DNA of 28,498 nt, from positions 1 to 28,498 of the forward strand of contig CAZXLJ010000034.1 of the NCBI GenBank assembly GCA_964641175.1, written 5' to 3'. The position numbers were made by a program, and so were the translations under genes. The first letter of the stretch is position 1, and every line of letters starts with the position of its first letter. A model generated the notes under the pieces. The model had not been told where the DNA came from and made no database searches. It saw only the letters and a program-made list of their open reading frames with translations. The stretch is from CAYNST01 sp964641175. GTDB taxonomy: Bacteria; Pseudomonadota; Gammaproteobacteria; Pseudomonadales; Cellvibrionaceae. This document shows positions 20,601 through 28,498 of the stretch, in pieces.

Positions 20601-20759
20601 ATGACGGATGATTTTTCAACTTACGCACGGCTTCCCCTTGACGATCCTTCCACCCTGACAAACCACCTTCAGGCGCCGTTCGACTGTTCCATATCTCAGG
20701 GCTCCAACTGCCTGCCGCCTTTTTACGCGCCCGTTTTCAAACTGCGCGAGTTCATTTAA
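20601..20759 (+). CDS. Possible 52-codon leader ORF
   Basis: ATG 20601 opens a 52-codon frame that ends with TAA 13 bp before the SulP start. GGAGG at 20583-20587 precedes it by 13 bases, a rather long gap. The product begins MTDDFSTYARLPLDD and matches no family I know. It may be a real small protein, a translated leader or chance; its position inside the long leader is the only support. Confidence 0.28.
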   Translation: MTDDFSTYARLPLDDPSTLTNHLQAPFDCSISQGSNCLPPFYAPVFKLREFI

Positions 20760-20772
20760 CGGAAATTTCGTC

Positions 20773-22266
20773 ATGCTATTTAAATCGACCAGACATGATT
20801 GGTTTGGCAACATTCGCGGCGACCTTTTGTCCGGACTGGTTGTCGCCCTTGCATTGATTCCCGAGGCCATCGCTTTTTCCATTATTGCGGGCGTCGACCC
20901 CCGCGTGGGTCTGTATGCATCTTTCAGCATCGCAGTAATTATTTCGATTGTGGGCGGAAGGCCCGGCATGATCTCGGCCGCAACCGGTGCCATGGCATTG
21001 CTGATGGTGAATCTGGTCAAGGAGCATGGTCTGGACTATCTTTTTGCGGCGAGCCTCCTCGCGGGCGTTATTCAGATCATCGCGGGATATTTAAAGTTGG
21101 GAAATCTGATGAGCTTCGTGTCGCGTTCGGTCGTCACCGGTTTTGTCAACGCGCTTGCCATACTGATCTTTATGGCTCAACTGCCCGAACTGATTGGCGT
21201 GCCCTGGGCAGTCTATGCAATGACCGCTGCCGGTCTCGCCATCATCTACCTGTTTCCCTACGTGCCGAAGTTTGGTCAGTTGCTGCCCTCACCACTGTTG
21301 TGTATCGTCTTGCTGACCGCCGTGGCAGTTGCTTTAGGGTTGGAGATACGAAACGTGGGTGACATGGGCGAGCTGCCTGCAACGCTTCCGGTGTTTCTGC
21401 TGCCGGATGTGCCCCTGAATCTGAACACTTTGATGATCATCCTGCCCTACTCGGTATCTTTGGCGGCCGTGGGTCTGCTCGAATCTATGATGACCGCCAC
21501 GATTGTCGATGATCTTACCGATACCACCAGCGATCGTAATCGCGAGTGCAAGGGTCAGGGAATTGCCAACATCGGCTCAGCGCTGTTCGGGGGCATGGCA
21601 GGCTGCGCCATGATTGGTCAATCGATGATTAACGTCAAATCCGGTGGTCGCGGCCGGCTTTCAACTCTGACGGCTGGAGTCGTCCTGATCATCATGGTGG
21701 TATTTCTTGGCCCCTGGATTTCCCTGATTCCCATGGCAGCACTGGTGGCCGTGATGATCATGGTGTCCATCGGCACCTTCAGCTGGTCGTCCGTCATAAA
21801 CTTGAAAAAACATCCGCTTTCAACAAATGTGGTGATGGTAAGCACAGTGGTGGTTGTGGTGGCGACGCACAATCTCGCCTACGGCGTCCTCGTTGGCGTT
21901 CTGCTTGCCGCGCTCTTCTTCGCCAATAAAGTCAGCCATTTCATGTATGTTACATCGCAGCAGGATGAATCCGGCCGCTGCCGTACCTATCGGGTGGTCG
22001 GCCAGGTATTTTTTAACTCTGCGCAGAAGTTCATCGACCAGTTCGATTTTCGCGAAGTCTTGCCGAAAATGATAATTGATGTGTCGCGCGCGCATTTCTG
22101 GGACATATCCGCAGTTGCCGCTTTGGATAAGGTCGTGGTCAGATTCCGGCGCGAAGGCGCTGATGTATCTGTGATCGGACTGAATGATGCCAGTGCCACC
22201 ATCGTCGATCGCTTTGGAATTCATAATAAACCGGAAGAAATCGACAAGATTCTCGGAGGGCATTAA
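20773..22266 (+). CDS. SulP/SLC26-family anion transporter with STAS domain
   Basis: A 497-residue inner-membrane permease of the SulP family. The transporter domain (about 1-380) begins DLLSGLVVALALIPEAIAFSIIAGVDPRVGLYASF (about 16-50; key residues P29, E30, G39, P42, G45, Y47), typical of the family, with about 12 hydrophobic segments. A short C-terminal STAS domain follows (about 400-497; RVVGQVFFNSAQKF, then IIDVSRAHFWDISAV). The substrate could be sulfate, bicarbonate or another anion; the short form next to a UspA gene is common for putative bicarbonate or sulfate uptake types, but nothing here decides it. The stop TAA shares its last A with the uspA-like ATG (TAATG), so the two are coupled. 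Confidence 0.88.
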   Translation: MLFKSTRHDWFGNIRGDLLSGLVVALALIPEAIAFSIIAGVDPRVGLYASFSIAVIISIVGGRPGMISAATGAMALLMVNLVKEHGLDYLFAASLLAGVIQIIAGYLKLGNLMSFVSRSVVTGFVNALAILIFMAQLPELIGVPWAVYAMTAAGLAIIYLFPYVPKFGQLLPSPLLCIVLLTAVAVALGLEIRNVGDMGELPATLPVFLLPDVPLNLNTLMIILPYSVSLAAVGLLESMMTATIVDDLTDTTSDRNRECKGQGIANIGSALFGGMAGCAMIGQSMINVKSGGRGRLSTLTAGVVLIIMVVFLGPWISLIPMAALVAVMIMVSIGTFSWSSVINLKKHPLSTNVVMVSTVVVVVATHNLAYGVLVGVLLAALFFANKVSHFMYVTSQQDESGRCRTYRVVGQVFFNSAQKFIDQFDFREVLPKMIIDVSRAHFWDISAVAALDKVVVRFRREGADVSVIGLNDASATIVDRFGIHNKPEEIDKILGGH

Positions 22267-23129
22267 TGAACAACACCGGAAGAAACGTGCTGGCGTGTCT
22301 GGATGGCTCAATGTTCAACGACGCGGTGATCGACTATGCAGTCTGGGGGTCCCGGGCCCTGCAAAGCCCGCTTAAGTTGCTGCACACTCTGGACCAGCGC
22401 CCGGTACCCCCGCCAAATCTCAGCGGCAATATCGGACTCGGTGCACAGGAAAATATCCTGAAGGGACTGGTCGAACAGGATGAACAATCCAGCCGCCTGC
22501 ATCTTGAACAGGGCCATCGGATGTTGCAGCAGGCGCGGGACCGCGCCATTTCACTGAACGCCATTGATCCCACCATTTCTCAGCGCCGCGGCCCTCTTGT
22601 AGATTCATTGACTGATCTGGAACATGAGATTGGATTACTGGTCATGGGCATTCGCGGCGAAGACCATGAACCCCTGCATCACCAGCCCGGCCATCAACTG
22701 GAGGCCGTGATCCGCGCCCTCCACTGCCCGGTTCTGGTAGTCAACCGGCCATTTCCGCAAACTCTTCGGCAGCTCATGCTCGCCTACGAGGGCGGCGATG
22801 CTTCTCGCAGGGCGCTATCCTGGATCGGCCACAGCCCGCTCTTTGCCGGCATGCATTGTCACATCGTCCACGTCAGCGACGATCCGAATGCTGCCGAAAC
22901 GCTGCTCAACGAGGCTGAAGCCGAGTTGGCCGAAGCCGGCATGCAGGTCACCACCGCCGGCTTGCGGGGTGATACCGGGCAGGTGTTGCGCCACTACCAG
23001 GACATCCACTCCATCGACATTATGGCCATGGGTGCCTTCAGCCATAGCCGCATGCGTGAATTGCTGTTTGGCAGTACAACCTTAAAACTGCTGGGAAGCT
23101 CTCGCATCCCGTTGGTACTGCTGCGGTGA
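22266..23129 (+). CDS. Tandem universal stress protein (UspA-type)
   Basis: A 287-residue cytoplasmic protein with two Usp domains (about 1-150 and 160-287). Domain 1 begins NVLACLDGSMFNDAVIDYAVWG and ends LLVMGIRGEDHE...CPVLVVNRPF. Domain 2 ends MAMGAFSHSRMRELLFGSTTLKLLGSSRIPLVLL. The expected ATP motif G-x2-G-x9-G-S/T is incomplete in domain 2: the second Gly is Ser (GAFS), while the GST remains. So ATP binding may be altered. It is coupled to the SulP gene and may modulate that transporter, but this is inference. Confidence 0.87.
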   Translation: MNNTGRNVLACLDGSMFNDAVIDYAVWGSRALQSPLKLLHTLDQRPVPPPNLSGNIGLGAQENILKGLVEQDEQSSRLHLEQGHRMLQQARDRAISLNAIDPTISQRRGPLVDSLTDLEHEIGLLVMGIRGEDHEPLHHQPGHQLEAVIRALHCPVLVVNRPFPQTLRQLMLAYEGGDASRRALSWIGHSPLFAGMHCHIVHVSDDPNAAETLLNEAEAELAEAGMQVTTAGLRGDTGQVLRHYQDIHSIDIMAMGAFSHSRMRELLFGSTTLKLLGSSRIPLVLLR

Positions 23130-23533
23130 CGGAGGAGAGATACGTTTCCGGAAACCGTCACACCCCGGCATCCGACCAGCAGTAGAATTACATTCAGAAC
23201 GTATCTTCTGAACGCAACGTTCAGCTTCCAGTCTTTATGTAAACATGTTCAATATTTTTCACTAAATTGTCATACCTATATCCAGACGGCGTGATAGTAT
23301 CGCCATCGCTCGCAGTTCAATGCGGGCACCTCCAGTATCTGCACCGATCGGACTCGGACGCAAGTACTTCAACATAACTCGTTAATCGTTTTTATTCATA
23401 AGTATTGGAGATACGTCAGGCGTGCTCGGCCTCCGGTTCCAAGGATTCGCCGTGTCTGACACATTCTTAACGTTTGCCAATTGCTACTCAATCACTTCAC
23501 CGCCCGCCGGGCATTATTGAGGTCTGATGTTTC
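23130..23533. other. 404-bp intergenic region
   Basis: No gene seen. A 12-bp palindrome, GTTTCCGGAAAC, lies at 23144-23155 just after the UspA stop, and TGACGG (23127-23132) pairs with CCGTCA (23155-23160); together they could form a weak 3'-end hairpin, but there is no T-run. The AT-rich stretch at 23230-23290 and 23380-23410 should hold the promoter of the following gene, but no clear match was found. Confidence 0.6.
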
Positions 23534-25717
23534 ATGAAAATTTTTAGAATGGTTGTATCGGCATCCGTCATCGGAATTGGGAGTTTTGCGACACTCTCTG
23601 CCAACGCAGTTGAGTGCGAACTGCTGGATCAGGATATCTGGAATACGGGCTTTTCGCTCGAGTACCGCATCACTAACAGCAGTTCAAATCCCATCGATGA
23701 ATGGCGCGTGAGTCTGGACTTGCCGGAAGACGCCATGGTCCAGACACAGTGGGACTCTGTCCGCACCACCAACACGCCATTGATTTTCGCCAATGCATCG
23801 TGGAACGGGTCGCTGGCGCCTTCGCAATCCACCACCTTCGGATTTTCCGGGACCAAGTCAGGCGATTTTTCCGCGCCCCCATGCGCTGATGCGTCACAGT
23901 CCACTTTGAAGGCCCCGGTAATTGACGATGCGCAGATAGAGTCAACCTCCGGCAACTACGGTTTTGCCTGGGAGCCAATTGAAGGCGCCGTGAAATACCA
24001 GGTTCAGAAAACCACACTGGATGCCGACGGCAACCCGACCGACTGGGAAGTCGCCTTCGAATCCTCGGTCCCGAGCGCAGGTTTTGGAAACAACGCCGTT
24101 GGGCATTACGGCATCCGCATCAATCAGTGCAACGCAGATAACGTTTGCAGCGATTTCAGCGTCATCAAGCCTGTGGTGGTTTACCGACTGAACGCGGTCA
24201 ACATCAACCGCGTGACCGGTACGTACCGAATCGAATTCAACAGCCCCTTCCCGGTGGATCTGCTGGAAAACGGCAACGTCATACTGGACGGAGTGACTTC
24301 AGGGAGTACAGAATTTCGGCATCAGGTTACCGGCACATTTGAATATCAGCTGTCCGGCTTGACCAAGGTAGTTACCGTCGAAGTTGAGCGCTTTGATCCG
24401 AACATTTCCATAGACCGATCCGTCTTTGTTCATGATGTGGCGACCCTGGATGCCGCGGAACTGAATCTTGCGGACGTCATGAACACAATGGCGGCACAGT
24501 TCAGCCAGCAGAACACCGCCGACCCGATCGACGGGAACACTCTGTTTGCAAGAATGTGGGATGCACAAAATGCCGAAGGCGGTAATACAGCGACGGCTGT
24601 GGAGCATTGCACGGAATCCCTCAATGGTTTCCCCATGACATGCCGACCACAAGAAGGTGCCCAGGCCCTGGCGCCGGCTGACTTTATCGACCGCTACCGC
24701 CTGATCTCTCTGGTCAACCGTCTGGATCTGCGCGACCGCCGCGAATTCTCCGACTGTGGTGAGGCGCGCGCAATTTACGCCCTGACCAATAGCAACGGTC
24801 GCAATCTGCTGATTTTCGAAGCACTCCTGCCGAACCCCAGACCTGGCGTAGAAGCAGGCTGTTTGCCCATTGCTCAGTTCTGGCACTCGCTGACATCAGA
24901 AAGCGATCCGCAAGCGCGCGGCGCCGCGTTGAACAATTTTTACCTGAACGGACTTCCGCAGGCAGGCGTTGAACCGGTATTTAACATTTCAAATTTTTCC
25001 GAGAACACAGGTCAATTGCGCACCAATCAGTTTATGGAGCCGGTGTGGGTTCTAAAGGAATACAAGGCTGGAATCAAAAACGGATTAAGCACGCTGTATC
25101 TGACCACGGTGAAAAATAATCCGGTTGGTGAACTTTTCGATGTTAACAGCAGCGTCCCTCAGGCCAGTCAGTTCCGCACTGATTTTGCTAATGGCGTGGC
25201 CAACCTGAACGGCGGGCTGTCTTTTATAAAATTGCCCGCCTTCGATGACCGCTTCAACAATAACCAAAGTCATTCGTCCGGTAATCTCTTCAGCGAAAAC
25301 GATTATTTCGGACACTTCGTCAACAGCCTGGACTCTGACTTTGACAACCTGCTCCAGTTGCGGCTGTCAAATATGCGCAGTGAACTCTCGGTTGAACAGG
25401 TCATGAACCGCGCTACTGCCATGACCTGTGGCGGCTGCCATCAGCCTTCATTGTTCGGGCTGACAAATCCTGACGCCGTAGGCCCCGGCCAGACCTGGCC
25501 CCAATCGCTGGGTTTCGTTCACGTTTCTGAAAACCCCAGCGCCGGCATCTTCCCGTTGTCTGAAGCGCTGACAGACGTATTCCTTCCAGACCGCCGCGAC
25601 GATTTCGAGACCTATCTCTCTACTGAAGACAGCGCCGTTTCAGATGAAGAAGTCTTTATCGATGCACCGGATACCAATTTGAACACCAACGTCGAAACCG
25701 GAGACCGTTCGGGTTAA
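23534..25717 (+). CDS. Secreted CBM2 protein with a CGGCH heme-type motif
   Basis: A 727-residue exported protein. A signal peptide ends SANA (cleavage after A25). Residues about 26-120 are a family-2 carbohydrate-binding module: paired Cys near its two ends (C28 and PPC, about 117) and aromatic residues W36, W62 and the W in ASWNGS. Residues about 135-210 look Fn3-like (FAWEPIEGAVKYQVQKT). The rest (about 300-700) resembles a large uncharacterised secreted family I have seen in Proteobacteria, with LVNRLDLRDRREFSDCGEARAIYAL, NLLIFEALLPNP and LRTNQFMEPVWVLKEYK (key residues N, L, D, C, P). A single C632-GG-C635-H636 motif is a c-type heme site, with further Cys pairs upstream. It could be a cellulose-linked redox protein, though the heme and the function are unproven. 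GAGGT precedes the ATG; a strong terminator follows. Confidence 0.72.
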   Translation: MKIFRMVVSASVIGIGSFATLSANAVECELLDQDIWNTGFSLEYRITNSSSNPIDEWRVSLDLPEDAMVQTQWDSVRTTNTPLIFANASWNGSLAPSQSTTFGFSGTKSGDFSAPPCADASQSTLKAPVIDDAQIESTSGNYGFAWEPIEGAVKYQVQKTTLDADGNPTDWEVAFESSVPSAGFGNNAVGHYGIRINQCNADNVCSDFSVIKPVVVYRLNAVNINRVTGTYRIEFNSPFPVDLLENGNVILDGVTSGSTEFRHQVTGTFEYQLSGLTKVVTVEVERFDPNISIDRSVFVHDVATLDAAELNLADVMNTMAAQFSQQNTADPIDGNTLFARMWDAQNAEGGNTATAVEHCTESLNGFPMTCRPQEGAQALAPADFIDRYRLISLVNRLDLRDRREFSDCGEARAIYALTNSNGRNLLIFEALLPNPRPGVEAGCLPIAQFWHSLTSESDPQARGAALNNFYLNGLPQAGVEPVFNISNFSENTGQLRTNQFMEPVWVLKEYKAGIKNGLSTLYLTTVKNNPVGELFDVNSSVPQASQFRTDFANGVANLNGGLSFIKLPAFDDRFNNNQSHSSGNLFSENDYFGHFVNSLDSDFDNLLQLRLSNMRSELSVEQVMNRATAMTCGGCHQPSLFGLTNPDAVGPGQTWPQSLGFVHVSENPSAGIFPLSEALTDVFLPDRRDDFETYLSTEDSAVSDEEVFIDAPDTNLNTNVETGDRSG

Positions 25718-25737
25718 TTGATTCGAAGCAATCGGAT

Positions 25738-25766
25738 GGCTCAACCTTTCGGGGTTGGGCCTTTTT
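25738..25766 (+). terminator. Intrinsic terminator after the CBM2 gene
   Basis: GGCTCAACC (25738-25746) pairs with GGTTGGGCC (25753-25761), with one G-U pair, around a TTTCGG loop, followed at once by TTTTT (25762-25766). This is a textbook rho-independent terminator, 20 bp past the stop. It also lies just after the end of the convergent MBL gene (25786), which it could help end. Confidence 0.9.
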
Positions 25767-25785
25767 ATATCAAAAATTTTTCCGC

Positions 25786-26787
25786 TTAGCCGAATTTTGC
25801 AAGTTCGGAATTGCAATCCACCACACTTCCCGGCACCGCCGCCACAAACCGCTCAGCAGAAATCCCATGACGCGCAAGGGCCAGCTGGAGTTGTTCGGCG
25901 GGTTCTTCACGTCCTTCGTCTGTCAGTTTGAATGTGCCCCAGTGAATGCCCATCGCCTGCCGTGCTTGCAGATCCAGCATGACTTGTACGGCTTCGTTCG
26001 GATCAATGTGCTGCGCGGCCATAAACCAGCGCGGCTCGTAGGCACCAATGGGGATTAACGCCAGATCCGGTGAACCGAACTGGCGCTGCATCGCCCGAAA
26101 AATTTCGCCGTCGCCATAGCCCGTGTCTCCCGCAAAATACACCAGCCCGGCGGTGTTGCGAATCATGAAGCCGCTCCACAAAGCCATCCGCCGATCGCGG
26201 AGTGTGCGTGCCGACCAGTGGTGCGCCGGCACCAGATGCACGTCGGTACCCGCTACTTCAAAACGATCATCCCAGTTTCCCGCAAATATTTTTGCGTCCG
26301 GTATGTATCGGCGCACAATGGTGTCATTTCCCAACGGCGTCACTATGGGCATGGCAAAGCGTTCATGGAGCTTTCGCAAGGTCTCCACGTCCAGATGATC
26401 GTAGTGATTGTGAGACAGGACAACCAGATCAACTTCTGGCAAGGCCTCCATGGCAATGGCCGGTGGCGTCACGCGCCGTGCACCTGCAAAACTCAATGGG
26501 CTTGCACGCTCAGACCAAAGCGGATCTGTCAGAATATTCACCCCGCCCATCTGCACCAGCACCGTCGCATGCCCCACCAATGTGGCCCGCAGCCCCGGGA
26601 TTCGCGCAGCTGGCGTCACCTGCTCAACCGCAACCCGTTCCGGCCACTGCACCCGTCTCGCCGTTGTCTGCCAACGTAAAATGTCCCGCAAGCCCCGGTC
26701 GGTGACTGGTCCATCGCGGTTGAAAAACCTCAGTCCATCGAAATTTTCGGAGGCAGGTCCGTTGTAGTAAATATTGCGTCTGGTCAT
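25786..26787 (-). CDS. MBL-fold metal-dependent hydrolase
   Basis: A 333-residue cytoplasmic member of the metallo-beta-lactamase superfamily, UlaG/NAPE-PLD-like group. Metal ligands are visible in LSHNHYDHLD (HxHxDH, about 125-130), then PAHHWSARTL (about 193), FAGDTGYGDG (D about 219) and GIHWGTFKL (H about 288). These fit a two-metal site. No signal peptide. Members hydrolyse phosphodiesters or lactones; the substrate is not predictable. It converges on the CBM2 gene through the shared terminator. It is the last gene before the accessory segment. Confidence 0.87.
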   Translation of the reverse strand: MTRRNIYYNGPASENFDGLRFFNRDGPVTDRGLRDILRWQTTARRVQWPERVAVEQVTPAARIPGLRATLVGHATVLVQMGGVNILTDPLWSERASPLSFAGARRVTPPAIAMEALPEVDLVVLSHNHYDHLDVETLRKLHERFAMPIVTPLGNDTIVRRYIPDAKIFAGNWDDRFEVAGTDVHLVPAHHWSARTLRDRRMALWSGFMIRNTAGLVYFAGDTGYGDGEIFRAMQRQFGSPDLALIPIGAYEPRWFMAAQHIDPNEAVQVMLDLQARQAMGIHWGTFKLTDEGREEPAEQLQLALARHGISAERFVAAVPGSVVDCNSELAKFG

Positions 26788-26849
26788 AGAGTTTCGGCCT
26801 ACGGTAGCGGTTGCAACTCGTCATTGAACTTCGGATCTTACGGTTTCAC

Positions 26850-26869
26850 ATTGAACCTGGCAGTTCAAT
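26850..26869. repeat. Short inverted repeat upstream of the MBL gene
   Basis: ATTGAAC (26850-26856) and GTTCAAT (26863-26869) are perfect complements around CTGGCA. It lies about 63-82 bp before the MBL start, between it and the accessory segment. It could be an operator; no T-run suggests a terminator. An unpaired copy of CATTGAACTT is at 26822-26831. Confidence 0.45.
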
Positions 26870-26909
26870 TTCATTCAGACGGATTGGCTTCCAGTACCGA
26901 TGATTGCTA

Positions 26910-26926
26910 GGCTGTGTACGAAAAAG
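26910..26926 (+). mobile_element. Possible insertion-sequence end remnant
   Basis: GGCTGTGTACGAAAAAG looks like an IS terminal inverted repeat, with CTA directly before it. It stands between the MBL gene and the decayed hsdR fragment, where an excision or deletion scar would be expected. No transposase or second inverted repeat is in the window, so this is a pattern match only. Confidence 0.3.
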
Positions 26927-26932
26927 TGCCTT

Positions 26933-27124
26933 TCAAGTCCGTCGTCCTCGCGCACGCTCTCCTAGGTAGCGGGTTAACACAACCCCCTGCTCAAACGTCC
27001 TTCCCAAATCACCTTCTCTACCCAGCTTTTCATACATGCCCAGGACAGATTTATCCCACTTCAACTGATTCAGCAGGTAGTCTGCAGTGACTTCCTGAAC
27101 CAGGATTTCTTCTGTCATGGACAT
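26933..27124 (-). pseudogene. Truncated start of a type I restriction HsdR
   Basis: A 63-codon frame whose product begins MSMTEEILVQEVTADYLLNQ and continues EKLGREGDLGRTFEQGVVLTRYL. This resembles the opening of a family of HsdR restriction subunits (normally about 1000 residues), where ...GRTSE-EVVLTRYLR... is expected. After RYL the match is lost (GERARGRRT, stop), so the gene is cut off within about 55 residues by a deletion or frameshift. It would have lain 8 bp after the DprA-like gene on the same strand. The family call is from memory of the motif, not an alignment. Confidence 0.55.
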
Positions 27125-27132
27125 GATTAATT

Positions 27133-28479
27133 CTACCTATTTTTCTCGAATTGATACCGCAGTGGGCGATTGAGCTTTTTCACCACACCTTCCTCTTCGG
27201 CGCGCTTTAACCAATTCATTAGCTGTGACTTCTGTAGTTGTGTGCTTTCGATCAGCTCATTGATTGAGACCGGTTTCTTCGCTAGCCACTGAAGTTCTGC
27301 AGTGAATATTTGATAAAAGCTGACAGGGTTTGATGGTGTAGTTTCAGTATCTTTAGAATGTTCGACAGCTGCACTATTCGTATTTGAACTTGCTTTTTCT
27401 TCCTTAGATTCATCTGTAGGTGTTGGCTCAGCAAACAGCTCAGGTTGCACGTGTAGGGAAAAAAGATCAGCGGGCGCCTCGTTCACTTGATTCACACTGC
27501 CAGCGTCATTTTTCATTAAATCCGCAATAATTAATGCTTTAGGATCACCCTCAACCCAATGGCCACCTTTTGCTACTAGCTCCGCATTCGCGGCATCTTC
27601 GTCCGCTGTGCGCTTAACCCACAGCGGCACCCATGCCTTTTTCAGGTTTTCTTCTGCGCCGTTAAATGTGCCACCGGCTTTGCCGGAGTGAACCACCAAA
27701 GCGCTATCAGCCAAGCAGTAAATATATTTGTTCCGGGCCATGGCATTGCCTGCGCTAAACCCTGCTTCAGGGTAGAAAGGCGATATCAACACCGCGTGAT
27801 TATCCATCAACCCTCTTCGCCATTTGCTGCTGGTCGCCGCCTTTAACAGGCTATCGGCCATCACGCCGATAACGACACCGCCTTGCTTTACCGCACCTAG
27901 CATTGCCGCCTCATCAACTCCCCTCGCACCGCCAGAGACAATTGCTATGCCCTCTGCCGCAGCGGCAGACCCTACCCGCTCAGTATAGGCAAGGTCTGCT
28001 TCCGCCGCCTTTCGGGAGCCGACCACCGCCAAGCCACCCACATTCAATAAGGCTTTATTGCCACAGCCAAACAACACAGGTGGGCAGTCCGTTTTCAGTC
28101 GCTGCTTTAACCGTCTTGGATACTCAGGGTCGGAGCGGGTAACGACCCAAAGGCCGGCCCGCTGCCACTTTTCCATGGCGAGTGCCAGGCTATGGCCACG
28201 ATTCAACAGTTCAGTAATTCGCGTTGCATTGATACGTCCGTCATGCCAACCGTTCAACAAGGCTTTAGGATCGGCAACCAACAGGTCGGCGGGTGTGGTG
28301 GATTTTTCCTTTAACCACAAAGCAAAACGGCCCCACTCTGCATTGGTAAGCGGCTTTACGCTTTCTCTGCTGGCTTTTGAAAAGTAGCTGGTCAACAGCA
28401 AGGTCGCTTGCGCGGTGGGCGATAAAGAGCCTTCAGCCAAGAAAGAGCCCTCGGCTGATAAAAAGCGAGATACATTCAT
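27133..28479 (-). CDS. Divergent DprA-like protein (accessory/defence-type)
   Basis: A 448-residue protein, longer than housekeeping DprA (about 360-380). Residues about 1-140 are helical, with SAM-like motifs. The Rossmann-like core (about 148-300) carries VGSRKA, IVSGGARGVDEAAMLGA, GVVIGVM, then SPFYPEAGFSAGNAMARNKYIYCLADSALVVHS, which are altered forms of the DprA signatures. A linker rich in Glu, Ser and Thr follows, then a C-terminal winged helix (PVSINELIESTQLQKSQLMNWLKRAEEEGVV). DprA proteins bind ssDNA and load RecA during uptake, but divergent relatives also sit in restriction and defence loci. Here it precedes an hsdR remnant by 8 bp, so a defence role is inferred. Its partner genes would be upstream, beyond the window edge. 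Base composition looks more AT-rich than in neighbouring genes. Confidence 0.72.
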   Translation of the reverse strand: MNVSRFLSAEGSFLAEGSLSPTAQATLLLTSYFSKASRESVKPLTNAEWGRFALWLKEKSTTPADLLVADPKALLNGWHDGRINATRITELLNRGHSLALAMEKWQRAGLWVVTRSDPEYPRRLKQRLKTDCPPVLFGCGNKALLNVGGLAVVGSRKAAEADLAYTERVGSAAAAEGIAIVSGGARGVDEAAMLGAVKQGGVVIGVMADSLLKAATSSKWRRGLMDNHAVLISPFYPEAGFSAGNAMARNKYIYCLADSALVVHSGKAGGTFNGAEENLKKAWVPLWVKRTADEDAANAELVAKGGHWVEGDPKALIIADLMKNDAGSVNQVNEAPADLFSLHVQPELFAEPTPTDESKEEKASSNTNSAAVEHSKDTETTPSNPVSFYQIFTAELQWLAKKPVSINELIESTQLQKSQLMNWLKRAEEEGVVKKLNRPLRYQFEKNR

Positions 28480-28498
28480 GAGTCTTTTACCGAAGATG

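Larger units (their letters stand above)
20250..20772. other. 523-bp divergent gap between nhaD and SulP
   Basis: Contains the nhaD promoter candidate at its left, AT-rich sequence from about 20320 to 20470 with no recognised motif, and the SulP promoter and leader listed separately at 20537-20759. No sodium or lithium riboswitch was recognised, though this is the expected place for one. Confidence 0.7.

Noticed and set aside
27133..28479. Housekeeping dprA for natural transformation
   Set aside because: The core motifs are diverged, the protein is longer than usual, and the neighbours are an hsdR stub rather than topA or def-fmt.

Overview
The window looks like chromosomal DNA of a marine-type gammaproteobacterium. 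The evidence is the set of neighbours and family types: asmA-mutY-yggX in order, gcvT-gcvH, rlmI, NhaD, a SulP-UspA pair, an Fbp-type iron importer, and a secreted protein with a family-2 carbohydrate-binding module of the kind common in polysaccharide-degrading Cellvibrionales. The genus cannot be fixed from the sequence alone. No rRNA, tRNA, CRISPR array or complete insertion sequence was seen.

Layout. Bases 1-560 are non-coding and repeat-rich: inverted repeats at 1-184, five 20-bp tandem units at 221-320 and a related palindrome at 333-358. A two-gene operon follows (571-2381, +): a HAD phosphatase and an imelysin-like lipoprotein. It converges on a two-gene minus-strand operon (7820-2428) that encodes a very large BadF/BcrA-type activase and a 2-hydroxyacyl-CoA dehydratase-like partner. 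These are radical-type ATPase/FeS proteins whose substrate is unknown here. A 367-bp palindrome-rich gap separates them from gcvT-gcvH-rlmI (minus, 11027-8188). Next come a ferric-iron ABC permease and binding lipoprotein (minus, 13790-11105) behind a Fur-box-like palindrome, with no ATPase gene in the window.

From 14042 the plus strand carries asmA, mutY, yggX and an uncharacterised ATP-grasp-like gene, ending at a hairpin shared with the convergent nhaD (20249-18798). The nhaD/SulP gap (20250-20772) holds divergent promoter signals and a possible 52-codon leader ORF before a SulP anion transporter, which overlaps a tandem-domain universal stress protein by one base. A 404-bp gap leads to a secreted 727-aa protein that joins a CBM2, a possible Fn3-like segment and a domain with a heme-type CGGCH motif; it ends at a strong intrinsic terminator.

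The right end (about 26,900 onward) is accessory. A metallo-beta-lactamase-fold hydrolase is the last ordinary gene. After an IS-end-like sequence come a 63-codon remnant matching the start of a type I restriction HsdR and, 8 bp upstream of it, a divergent DprA-like gene. This looks like the decayed edge of a restriction/defence island that continues past the window.

The items most worth following up are the CBM2-CGGCH protein, the activase pair, the DprA-like/hsdR-remnant edge and the tandem repeat array. No complete new system can be claimed from the sequence alone.
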